From: Aurantiochytrium sp. KH105
Taxonomy: Eukaryota > Sar > Bigyra > Thraustochytrida > Thraustochytriidae
Direction: 5' to 3'
Assembly (NCBI GenBank): GCA_003116975.1
Contig: BGKB01000018.1
Location: forward strand, 186,001 to 250,000
DNA: 64,000 nt
In this document: positions 40,160 to 48,139 of the stretch, piece by piece
Numbering within the stretch: position 1 is the stretch's first letter
Layout of the letters: each line of letters begins with the position of its first letter
The notes under the pieces: generated by a model
Database searches by the model: none
What the model was told of the DNA's origin: nothing
What the model saw: the letters and a program-made list of their open reading frames with translations, nothing else
Position numbers and translations under genes: made by a program

Positions 40160-41033
40160 ACCGGAGGCGGAACGATTTTCGGCTGTGACGGCGACATGGC
40201 GCTCTTGCGTGATACACACCCACACAAAACGCGTGTGCAGGAGACGAGACGCCACTCCGCCCTGCGCAGCTGCAACTGTAGCTGCAGGGTGCGCGAAGAT
40301 GGTAGCGCAAGCGCGGCCACAAGTTGTGCTGCTGGGGCTGAAATGCGACACGAGATTGCATTGTTCCTCACAGGAGAGAAGATCGATTCATCTTCATCGC
40401 CGCTAAGCTACTTTGATCAGCGACCGGCTGCGGCTGACGATGCGAATGCATGGCTGGAATACAGCACAATCCCGGCACGCGAGTTGCAGCAATCCATGGC
40501 AAGCAAAAGCTGATTTTGATCGAACTGAAATCGAGCCTGAAAAAAATGGCGAATGCTCCTCCCCCCAAAAATAGAAAAGTCAATCGCGTGAACGGAAGAC
40601 GCAAGACAGCCAGGCAGCCAACCAGCCAACCAGTCAGACAGATATCTACAGCTCGCTGAGGTCAAGCCGACCCGAGAGGCAACTTGCGTGACATCCGCGA
40701 TCCGCGGCACGTAAACGAAAGTGTGTACTCTTCTGCGCGCCGCAGTGGCCGCAGCTGCCGCGCGTGCAGCCTCGGAATGATCTTGGGTATTTTGCCGATC
40801 GGGGACCGGCCAACACAGAGCTATGGGAACACGAGATCCGCTGCCGATGCCTGACTGATGACAAACATCCATTCCCACCATGACAAGTAAACATGAAAAT
40901 CTCTCAAGGAAAAGAATTTCATGGACGGACTTGGCCCCTCACGAAACCCTGGCCAATCCTTCATCACTGGCCGTAGCCGCTGCGCAGGACAACTCGGCGA
41001 ACGAAAGCGAGCCTCCACACAGGCGCGCCCAAT

Positions 41034-41125
41034 GTAACGTCTCGTTACAAAACGACCTTTCAAAACAAACGTAACGTCTCATGTACGGAAAATGTAAAAG
41101 AGACCTAAACCACGTATAGGTCTCT
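41034..41125 (+). promoter_or_regulatory. Direct repeat and hairpin upstream of mL59-like gene
   Basis: Two copies of GTAACGTCTC (41034-41043 and 41071-41080) are followed by a perfect 9-bp inverted repeat AGAGACCTA (41099-41107) / TAGGTCTCT (41117-41125) with a 9-nt loop, about 92 bp before the ATG. Position suggests promoter or 5' UTR elements. Confidence 0.4.
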
Positions 41126-41217
41126 ATATGCTGCGCACTGATCGCGTCCAAGAAGAAGGAGGAGGAGGACGGCGCGCAAAAGGACTTCTTGGCCGGGAGG
41201 GAACGAAGCACGAGGCA

Positions 41218-41846
41218 ATGTCGGGCGAGCTGCCGCGCGCGCTGCGGCTGGTGCGCAGCACGGTGAACCCGAAGAAGATCAAGGGCCCCGCGCTCAGCGG
41301 CCGCAAGCAGGCGGAGCTCCGCAAGCAAGCCATTCGGGAGGGCAAGTAAGTGGTCGGCGACGACGGCGACGGCGGCGAGGCGGCCGGGGCCAGCGCTCAC
41401 GCCTGCGAGCGGCGCAGAGAGAGAGGGAGGGAAAGAGAATGGGGGGATGTCTTTGGCGAAGACGCGTGGACAACAAAGCTAACGTTAGCGACACGTTGTG
41501 TGCTCGTTCGTGTGCTTGCCTATTCGCTTGCCTGCGTGCGTGCTTGCTTGAACATCAAAAACCATAACAACACAGGTATTTTCGCGGCGCCGATCTGAAG
41601 AAAAATGAGTGGGACCCTAGGTGGGACCGCGAACCCAAGGCTGTAGTGACGCGCGAGCCGAAGGGCAAAAAGTACTTGCGTGGTCGCGATGATAAGGTCA
41701 AGAGGATCGAAGAGGCCTTGAAAACCATGGACGCCGATATTGCCGCACACCACGCAGAGCGCATTGCACTCAAGCCGAGGTCCTTCGTGGAGAGCCTTTT
41801 TATCAAGCAGGGTCTCTTCAAGGAGCGCACATTGCCCAAAAAATAA
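41218..41846 (+). CDS. Spliced gene: mL59-like mitochondrial ribosomal protein (two exons)
   Basis: Two exons, 41218-41345 and 41576-41846, joined across a 230-bp GT-AG intron (donor GTAAGT at 41346, acceptor ACACAG ending 41575). The split codon becomes AAG and the frame stays open, giving 132 residues. Exon 1 alone runs into TAA inside the donor. The protein is basic; SGRKQAELRKQAIREGK followed by WDPRWDREPK, REPKGKKY and KVKRIEEALKTMDADIAAH resembles fungal mL59 (MRPL25) of the mitochondrial large ribosomal subunit, where a GRKAxxLRK motif and a KIEExMxxMP helix recur. The N-terminus could act as targeting sequence. The splicing model is strong; the family assignment is moderate. Confidence 0.65.
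41346..41575 (+). other. Spliceosomal intron of the mL59-like gene
   Basis: 230 bp with GTAAGT donor and ACACAG acceptor; it removes an in-frame stop and restores a continuous 132-codon frame. A GC-rich 5' half and a tetranucleotide-like CTTG/CGTG tract near 41520-41550. Confidence 0.75.
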
Positions 41847-41920
41847 AAATAAAAATAAACACATTCATCTACCGCACATTCGAAGCATCCATTTGTCCAT
41901 GTATGCCATGCGCCCAAGCA

Positions 41921-41928
41921 TAGGCCTA
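41921..41928. promoter_or_regulatory. TAGGCCTA palindrome between convergent genes
   Basis: Fourth copy of the octamer in the window, in a 3'-3' intergenic space, which argues against a simple promoter role for all copies. Confidence 0.2.
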
Positions 41929-42085
41929 CTCCCAGTCAATCAATTGCAAACAAAAAAAATGAGCAAGGAGAAAAGACCACGAACGCAAAGAGGTATACGA
42001 AAGTGGACGCGATTTTATCCCGACCAGTCGGAAACTCGATAAGACAAATGATAGCTAATTGCAGTATGGTCGACCCTTGGCTGGA

Positions 42086-44719
42086 TCACTCAATGAGCGT
42101 CTCAAGCGTGGGCGACATGGGTCTTCGCGCAGCAGCATGAGGAGACCGAGACCTTTGGCTCCGTCGCCGCGATTTGGGCGACGTGGGCGACGTGGGGGAT
42201 GTAGGTGGCGACACAACTCGACCTGCATGGACTTGCGGCGGCCGTGGTCCGGGCGGTGGCCTTGCTTCTGAAAGCTTGCGCTCATTCGCCATGTTCCTCA
42301 CAGTAGGAAAGTCGCGCAGGAAAATCATGTAGTTACGCTTGGCCATGCGGTGCGAGGGGTTGACTCGTAACGCTAAAAGGTAGAGGTCGCGCGCTTTTTG
42401 GATTTGTGCACATGCTTCAGGCGAGGCGTCAGCCGGATCAGCCCCTTTGACGAGCATGTTGGCGTAGTTGCATAGGACAGTCGGATTTTCTGGATTAATC
42501 TTGAGCGCATCTTCGTACAAGGCCCGCGCCTCGCGATGTTTGCCAAACCCCTTTTTCAGCAACGACGCGTAATTGCAACAGTTGTTCACATGTTTGGGAT
42601 CAATCTCGAGTGCGCGTTGAAACATGCGATCTGCGCGGACGAGGTCTCGACGCACGCGAAAGAGAAAGACGGCAAAATTTCCAAGGATTGAGGCGTTCGC
42701 AGGCGCCTCGTGCACTGCGCGCTCGTAATACTGCTCGGCGCGTTCGTACTGCCGCAAATTTTTGTGCAGAAAGGATGCATAATTGGCGAGATTGGTGCTG
42801 TGCGAAGGGTCTGCGCTAATGGCTTGTCGGTAAAACTTGTCTGCTTGTGCATCGCAAGCCTTGCGGTACGACTCATCGCCATCATCATGCGCTCGATTTC
42901 GGTGGCCTGAATCTTCGATGCTCTTGCTCTCCTCGTCCCGGCGTCCGTGCTGGCTTGTGCCGAATTGTTGAATGAACAACGCAAGGTTTCCAAGATTTGT
43001 GGCATGGCGACCATCAAGGGCGAGCGCACGTCGGTACAAGGTTTCTGCTCTGGCCAAGTCGCGTTTTCCCATGTGCAACGCAAGAGCTTCGCGTCCGATT
43101 TCATCCGCATCTGCGCGTTGCCGGCTTTTATTGAGCCCTCCTCCTCTTATTGCAGACATTGATGCGTCATCATCCAGGGAAGCGTTGCCATGTCTGTTTT
43201 GCATTTGATGCAGCTTGAATCTGCGTTCGTTCTGCGCCTGACGCCCGTACTGCGGGTGCGATTCCTCTTCAGCGCGAATGCGTGAAATCTCTTGCTCAAG
43301 GCGTGCGTTTGCCTCGCGCTCGAGAGCCTCGAGTTTGGGCAAGAGGTCTTCCTTGGCCCAGCGTTGCATATGTCCGCTTTGCGAAGCAAGTCTGCTGTCA
43401 ATAAAAATTCCTCGATGACGCTCTACGCGACGCAGTTCTTGCTGGACCCGCTGCAGGTCCCATTCGGCTTCCTGGATTTCGACATCTTTGGAGTCGTGAA
43501 GCCGACTGCGAATGCGCGCAGCTCTCTTTCGGTCGAGCTCCTCGATTTCCCGACGGAGCGCGTCCACGTCTGTGCCATCATGGATGGCCTGTTTGTCATT
43601 CCAATCCTTCTCTGTTGTGCGTCCTTCCCGCTTGTGCTTTGGGCTCACAAGCACCACGTGCGCCGATGCTGTGCGCGCCAAATGCAGAGGCGGAGCGCCG
43701 CGGGGAGGAGGAACCAATGCTCGTGCTGGGGCCGTGCGCATCTTTCGCAGCACGGCTGGTGCTCGCTGCGGACTTGACTTTGACTTTGGCGACCGTGTAG
43801 CTGCACCACTTTGACGAGCGATCTGAACAAGACCACGAGCAAATTCTTCGATCCATGCTTCATCATGAGCGGCATCAGCATTGTCGGCTCTGTCCCGTGT
43901 CTTGGACTCAAGAGTACTGTTGGCATCTTGATTATCTTCGGCAATGGAAAGGCCCTCCACGAGACCTCGAACGTCGCCTGCATCGTCAAAGTGGCTATGA
44001 CTTTGTTCGTTCAAGATGTCAGCGTCATCGTCGTCGTCATCATCATCGCCGCCCCCATTGTTATCCTCTTCACTGTCTTGATCATCCTCGTCGGAAGAAG
44101 AGGGGTATTTCACGTGGTCAATTTTCCCTCGTATTGTAGATTTGGTTTGTAAAACTGGCTGGCTAGCGCGAGACGGTTTGTCGCGGTTGTGAGAACGCGA
44201 GTGGACGATGAGGTGCGCAACCTTTTTGAATGTTAGACCACACTCAACACAGTCAAACGAGGTATCGGGTAACTTTGATTCAGGCAGTCGCTTTGGCGCT
44301 CGTTGGGGCCCGCGCACTTCACCGTCGGCAAAGGTGGTCTTCTCTTCATTGGACTGCACATCTTCTCTCACGCGCGTGTGCTCTGCAGGCGGCGGAGGTG
44401 GGATGAGTAAAGGTCTCCCAATTTTGTTGGCCTTTCGTGAAGGTGAAGAAGAAGGCGGCGGCGGCGCGCCCCTCGTTGGGCCGGCAGGAGGAGCAAGAGA
44501 GGAATGAGGTGGTGCCGGAGCTTGCTTAGTTTTCCTTGACAAGAGATTTGTTGGCGGCGGCGGAACCCGTCTGGCGCGCTCGAATTCGCCGAGACGCTTT
44601 TGCAACTCTGCGCGGCGATCCTCGCGCTGCAGCCCTGGTGTTCGCGTGTCAAGACCAAAGTGTCGGAGTGTTTTGGCAAGACCAGAGGTTGTCGCAGTGC
44701 CCGTCTCGGCAATCTCCAT
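42086..44719 (-). CDS. C2H2 zinc-finger, coiled-coil and TPR protein
   Basis: An 877-residue protein. Its Pro-rich N-terminal part is followed by a single C2H2 finger (about 150-175: FDCVECGLTFKKVAHLIVHS), an acidic Asp run near 225-235, a coiled coil (about 385-490: DALRREIEELDRKRAARIRS onward) and at least six TPR-like repeats (about 540-830) of the type ADKFYRQAISADPSHSTNLA, AEQYYERAVHEAPANASILG and ADRMFQRALEIDPKHVNNCC. The C-terminal tail is Pro/Ser/Arg-rich. TPRs form a protein-binding superhelix; the finger could bind nucleic acid or protein. I know no named family with this order. ATG at 44717-44719 begins MEIAETGTATTSG. Confidence 0.75.
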   Translation of the reverse strand: MEIAETGTATTSGLAKTLRHFGLDTRTPGLQREDRRAELQKRLGEFERARRVPPPPTNLLSRKTKQAPAPPHSSLAPPAGPTRGAPPPPSSSPSRKANKIGRPLLIPPPPPAEHTRVREDVQSNEEKTTFADGEVRGPQRAPKRLPESKLPDTSFDCVECGLTFKKVAHLIVHSRSHNRDKPSRASQPVLQTKSTIRGKIDHVKYPSSSDEDDQDSEEDNNGGGDDDDDDDDADILNEQSHSHFDDAGDVRGLVEGLSIAEDNQDANSTLESKTRDRADNADAAHDEAWIEEFARGLVQIARQSGAATRSPKSKSSPQRAPAVLRKMRTAPARALVPPPRGAPPLHLARTASAHVVLVSPKHKREGRTTEKDWNDKQAIHDGTDVDALRREIEELDRKRAARIRSRLHDSKDVEIQEAEWDLQRVQQELRRVERHRGIFIDSRLASQSGHMQRWAKEDLLPKLEALEREANARLEQEISRIRAEEESHPQYGRQAQNERRFKLHQMQNRHGNASLDDDASMSAIRGGGLNKSRQRADADEIGREALALHMGKRDLARAETLYRRALALDGRHATNLGNLALFIQQFGTSQHGRRDEESKSIEDSGHRNRAHDDGDESYRKACDAQADKFYRQAISADPSHSTNLANYASFLHKNLRQYERAEQYYERAVHEAPANASILGNFAVFLFRVRRDLVRADRMFQRALEIDPKHVNNCCNYASLLKKGFGKHREARALYEDALKINPENPTVLCNYANMLVKGADPADASPEACAQIQKARDLYLLALRVNPSHRMAKRNYMIFLRDFPTVRNMANERKLSEARPPPGPRPPQVHAGRVVSPPTSPTSPTSPKSRRRSQRSRSPHAAARRPMSPTLETLIE

Positions 44720-45295
44720 GCTAGCTTTTTTTTTCCTTTTGTGCGAGACGAAGTTGGACTTTGAATTAGCGATCTCAGCGTTTGTAGGATGGAGCTGCTG
44801 GTGTCGCGGCGTCCCGAGCGCCGGCCTCTCCGCGCACCGCTCTCTTGCTTATGAGTTCCATGCAGGAGTGAGCGTCTGTGCCGCATTTATGCATGCGGCG
44901 CACCTATCCGTTTGGATCAAGAATATTCTGGGTTCTTTTTCTATCAAGTGCAGTGCCAGAAAGAAAATGACCGCGAGACTACTTCTGCCTGTGATACAAG
45001 CAGACGAAAGAAAAAGAAGAAGAAGTAGTAAAGAAGAAGAAGAAGGAGAAGAAGAAGAAATTTGTAAGCGAGTGTTTGCAAATGGCGTTCCGCTTCTTTG
45101 TGTTTTGGGCTTCAATCTTTGATTCATGCGTTCATTTTAGAAAGATTGATCAGGACCAGATCTGGCTATACATTGGTCGCACGAGATCGTCGCCAGACGT
45201 GTGCATCAGCAACGGTCGTGTGCGGTTACAGCCATGGCTCTCGCAGTAGCGCCGTGGCAGCGAACGGATGCTTTGACGAATTTGTTGGTGCTTTT
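44720..45295. other. Intergenic region, no gene recognised
   Basis: 5' flank of the TPR gene. A purine-rich AAG/GAA tract lies at 45005-45062. No supported coding sequence. Confidence 0.5.
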
Positions 45296-46123
45296 TCAGT
45301 TTGTCTTTTCCTTTTCCGTAACGAGCGGCGCCTCTTCGGGCACAAAGAGGAGCAAAAGTACGGCCGCAACGGCGTGAGCGCCTGCATAAACCATCGCGAC
45401 CTCTTGGTCAATGAGCTTGTGTGCACCTGCAGCGAAAAAAATAAGAACAGCGTAGGCGGCCGCGTTACCCGTAGCGCGCAGACACGGCGTGTTCATTGTG
45501 AGAGCACCGACAAGAGGTAGCGTGGCGTAGATGGCCATGATGAAGACGCCAAGGACGAACAGAGTCGGAAGATCCGGAACAATGGGATCGACGCCTTCGA
45601 AGGGGAGTGTTGTGGCGAGCTTGGCAAAGAGCCTTGTGAGCTCGGCACGCAGGTCCGGGAGAAGGACACCCGCACCAAGGCCAGCGGTAAGGAACGCGTT
45701 CGGGATGAGCGACATGATCGACGAGGGGAAAATGATGCTGAGGAGGCCCGTGGAAATATCGTTTGCCGCCACGAGAATGTTCATGTTCGGGGCCTTGAGC
45801 ACATAATGCGCGTAGAGAAGCGCTGCGCCAACGAGAATGCGCATGAGTCCAGTGACGCGCATCTGCGTCGTGGGCAGATTCGAATGAAGCGTCATCACGT
45901 AAAGAAAGTTGTAGAGGAGGAGGCAGCCTCCAACGAGGGTGCCCCACGAGTTCAAATCACCGAGAAGATTTCCCTTCTTGAAGCCCTCGAGCGCAGTCCA
46001 CGGAGTCATGAGCTCCTGCACCTCGGTGACATCCTTCTTCATACCGAGCCACAGCACGAGCGGTGCGGCGTACGCGGATGCGACGCCGAGCGCCACGATG
46101 GCTCCGAGCGGCTTGGTCGCCAT
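45296..46123 (-). CDS. Seven-TM membrane protein of unknown family, copy A
   Basis: A 275-residue, very hydrophobic protein with about seven membrane segments (residues 6-26, and further ones at SWGTLVGGCLLLYNFLYVMT, TGLMRILVGAALLYAHYVL, the PNAFLTAGLGAGVLL area, LFVLGVFIMAIYATLPLVGA, AYAVLIFFAAGAHKL and VYAGAHAVAAVLLLLFV). It is clearly paralogous to the next gene: TTQMRVTGLMRILVG, KAPNMN, and DPIVPD...TLFVLG...MAIYATLPLVGALTMNT are shared nearly unchanged. I recognise no named family; no signal peptide beyond TM1, no catalytic motif. ATG at 46121-46123 (MATKPLGAIV); the extension to 46234 is translation of a CCTG repeat. Confidence 0.75.
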   Translation of the reverse strand: MATKPLGAIVALGVASAYAAPLVLWLGMKKDVTEVQELMTPWTALEGFKKGNLLGDLNSWGTLVGGCLLLYNFLYVMTLHSNLPTTQMRVTGLMRILVGAALLYAHYVLKAPNMNILVAANDISTGLLSIIFPSSIMSLIPNAFLTAGLGAGVLLPDLRAELTRLFAKLATTLPFEGVDPIVPDLPTLFVLGVFIMAIYATLPLVGALTMNTPCLRATGNAAAYAVLIFFAAGAHKLIDQEVAMVYAGAHAVAAVLLLLFVPEEAPLVTEKEKTN

Positions 46124-46147
46124 TTCGTTGCAGCGCTTTCCTGCCTT

Positions 46148-46187
46148 CCTGCCTGCCTGCCTGCCTGCCTGCCTGTCTGTCTGTCGG
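46148..46187 (+). repeat. CCTG/TCTG tetranucleotide array
   Basis: Ten units directly upstream of the copy A start codon, hence probably in its 5' UTR. Confidence 0.85.
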
Positions 46188-46712
46188 TCTGCCGCCTTGA
46201 CGTCGGTCGGTTTTCCTGTTGGCTGTGCGCGCACGAGCAGGAGCTCAGCTCGTTTTCCTCAACGCGGCGTCTGGTGCTCGCGAGCGCGTTTGCTGATGGT
46301 CTGCCTGCCAAGCGCCGATCGCTTTCCAGGTTGGATGCATGTCTAAAAGGAACGAATCGAAAAGAACCATCCGAAAAGAAAACGAAAGATCTAACGGTGA
46401 GTGAATGACTCGCCTCGACATGCTAAGCCACGGGACCTCGTAACGCTCGTTGCAGGAGGTTCGTTTATGCCTTTTGAGGTCGCTGAAAGGACGTATCGTG
46501 CATCCAAGAGGGAGGGATTGGTCGGCCATCAAAAGGCCAGCTGGCTGGCTGGCTGTCGGCTTGGGAAGTGCGACCCGACCAGGCTCGACTTCTGTATCTC
46601 GAATGGCAATAAGTATGTTCACACGTACACAGTGGCACGGAAGCATGCCATCAGTCTGTTGATGTCGTTGATGAAGAAGAGCGCCACATGGTGAACAGAG
46701 ATCTCATTCATT

Positions 46713-46912
46713 GAATCAGATCAGATCAGATCAATCAATCAAATCGAATCAAATCGAATCGAATCAAATCGAATCGAATCGAATCGAATCGAATCGAATC
46801 AAATCAAATCAAATCAAATCAAATCAAATCAAATCAAATCAAATCAAATCAAATCAAATCAAACCGAATCAAATCAAATCAAATCAAATCGAATCAAATC
46901 AAATCACATCAA
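46713..46912 (+). repeat. Pentanucleotide microsatellite AAATC/GAATC
   Basis: About 40 units of RAATC. The central 60 bp are pure AAATC; the left part is mainly GAATC and the first units are tetramer-like (GATCA, AATC). It ends 27 bp before the stop codon of copy B. Confidence 0.95.
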
Positions 46913-46939
46913 TTTTCGTTTCCTCAGTGTTGATTTCAA

Positions 46940-47743
46940 TCAAATCGTCTTTTGTTTCTTGGTGGGCATGGCCTCCTTGGGCACAAAGGTCAAAAGAAGC
47001 GCAGCTGCGATGGCGTGCGCGCCGCCATAGGCCACTGCAACTTCTGGGCTGATGAGACTTCTGGCGTACGCAACGGCAAAGAGAAAGACCGCGTAAGCAG
47101 CCGTTTTACCCGTGGCGCGCAGGCAGCGGGTGTTCATGGTGAGCGCACCGACAAGAGGCAGAGTGGCGTAAATGGCCATGAGAAAGCTTCCAAGGACAAA
47201 GAGCGTCAACTGATCGGGAACGATGGGATCCACTTTAGCAACAGGAATCGCTGCAGCGAGCTTTGCAAAGATGGGACCGATTTTTGCGCGCAATTCGGGA
47301 AAGAAAAAGGCAGCACCCAGAACCGCGGTGATGAGCGTGTTGGGGATGAGCGACATGGCTGACGTGGGGACCAGCACAGTGAAGAGGCCCGTGGTGATGT
47401 CGTTGCCTGCAATAATCAAGTTCATGTTCGGCGCCTTCAGCTCAAAGTGCGCAAAGAGGAGTGCAATGCCCACGAGAATGCGCATAAGGCCCGTCACTCG
47501 CATCTGCGTTGTGGGCATTTTGGCATGGAGCGTCAGCGCGTAGGAGAGGTTGTAAAGAAGCAGCATACCTCCCGCGAGAACGCCCCACGAATCAACGCTG
47601 CCAAGGAGGCTGTCTTTGCTCCACGGCGCCATTAAGCTCTGCACCTCGCTGGGGTCCTTTTGCAGGCCCAGCCAGAGCGCCAGCGGGGTCACGTACGCCG
47701 CCGCCACGCCAAGCGCCACCGCGGCGCCAAGCACCTTGGTCAT
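46940..47743 (-). CDS. Seven-TM membrane protein of unknown family, copy B
   Basis: A 267-residue paralogue of copy A in the same orientation, about 820 bp upstream of it. Same membrane pattern and shared segments (TTQMRVTGLMRILVG, LKAPNMN, DPIVPD, FLMAIYATLPLVGALTMNT, CLRATG). Differences cluster in the loop after TM4 and in the charged C-terminus (VPKEAMPTKKQKTI). The open frame begins at GTG 47764; the first ATG, 47741-47743 (MTKVLGAAVALG), is used and aligns with copy A's start. Tandem duplication is the simplest origin. Function unknown. Confidence 0.75.
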   Translation of the reverse strand: MTKVLGAAVALGVAAAYVTPLALWLGLQKDPSEVQSLMAPWSKDSLLGSVDSWGVLAGGMLLLYNLSYALTLHAKMPTTQMRVTGLMRILVGIALLFAHFELKAPNMNLIIAGNDITTGLFTVLVPTSAMSLIPNTLITAVLGAAFFFPELRAKIGPIFAKLAAAIPVAKVDPIVPDQLTLFVLGSFLMAIYATLPLVGALTMNTRCLRATGKTAAYAVFLFAVAYARSLISPEVAVAYGGAHAIAAALLLTFVPKEAMPTKKQKTI

Positions 47744-48139
47744 TTGTCCCGGGAGATTTTTCACCCCTCTCCCTCCTCGCTCTCGCTCTTGCTCGCGCTC
47801 TCGTACGTCGCTCCTTCGTCAAACAAGCGCGCGTGACTTGCGAAGCTTCGCGTTTGCTGTCTTGCCATGGTCCACGTCACGATCTCTTTCAACGGTGGAT
47901 CTTGAGGGGGAAATCTGTGTCCCTGCATCCGTTATTATTTTCGACAGAATTCAAATAACATGACTGATTCATTTACGGTGAGCGTATCTTACAAGACCTC
48001 GCCTTGGAAAGATCCGCGTCCCGCGCGGCGCGCGCGTAGGGGCGAGTCGAAGAGAGGTTCGGAGTCCGACGCCAAAGATGAGGAATGAGGAAGATGAAAA
48101 GACGCTTGACATTTCGATTATAGTCTACAATAGCACTTT
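47744..48139. other. Intergenic region, no gene recognised
   Basis: 5' flank of copy B and 3' flank of the transporter gene; nothing else seen. Confidence 0.5.

Larger units (their letters stand above)
39247..41217. other. 2-kb region without a convincing gene
   Basis: Several overlapping frames on both strands (for example 39860-40513 plus and 39656-40351 minus) are low complexity around a CTG repeat (40117-40158). One plus-strand peptide ending near 40513 (EMRHEIALFLTGEKIDS...) looks slightly protein-like and might be an exon. Degenerate AGCC/CAGA tetranucleotides lie at 40610-40645. Short repeats and a hairpin sit upstream of 41218. Confidence 0.4.
46124..46939. other. Spacer between the two seven-TM paralogues
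   Basis: A CCTG/CTGT array directly upstream of copy A and a 200-bp pentanucleotide array adjoining the 3' end of copy B. No gene recognised. Confidence 0.6.

Noticed and set aside
39656-40351. 231-codon minus-strand frame containing a poly-Ser stretch
   Set aside because: The serine run is only the translation of the CTG repeat; the rest is Cys/Arg-rich without family similarity, and overlapping frames are equally long.
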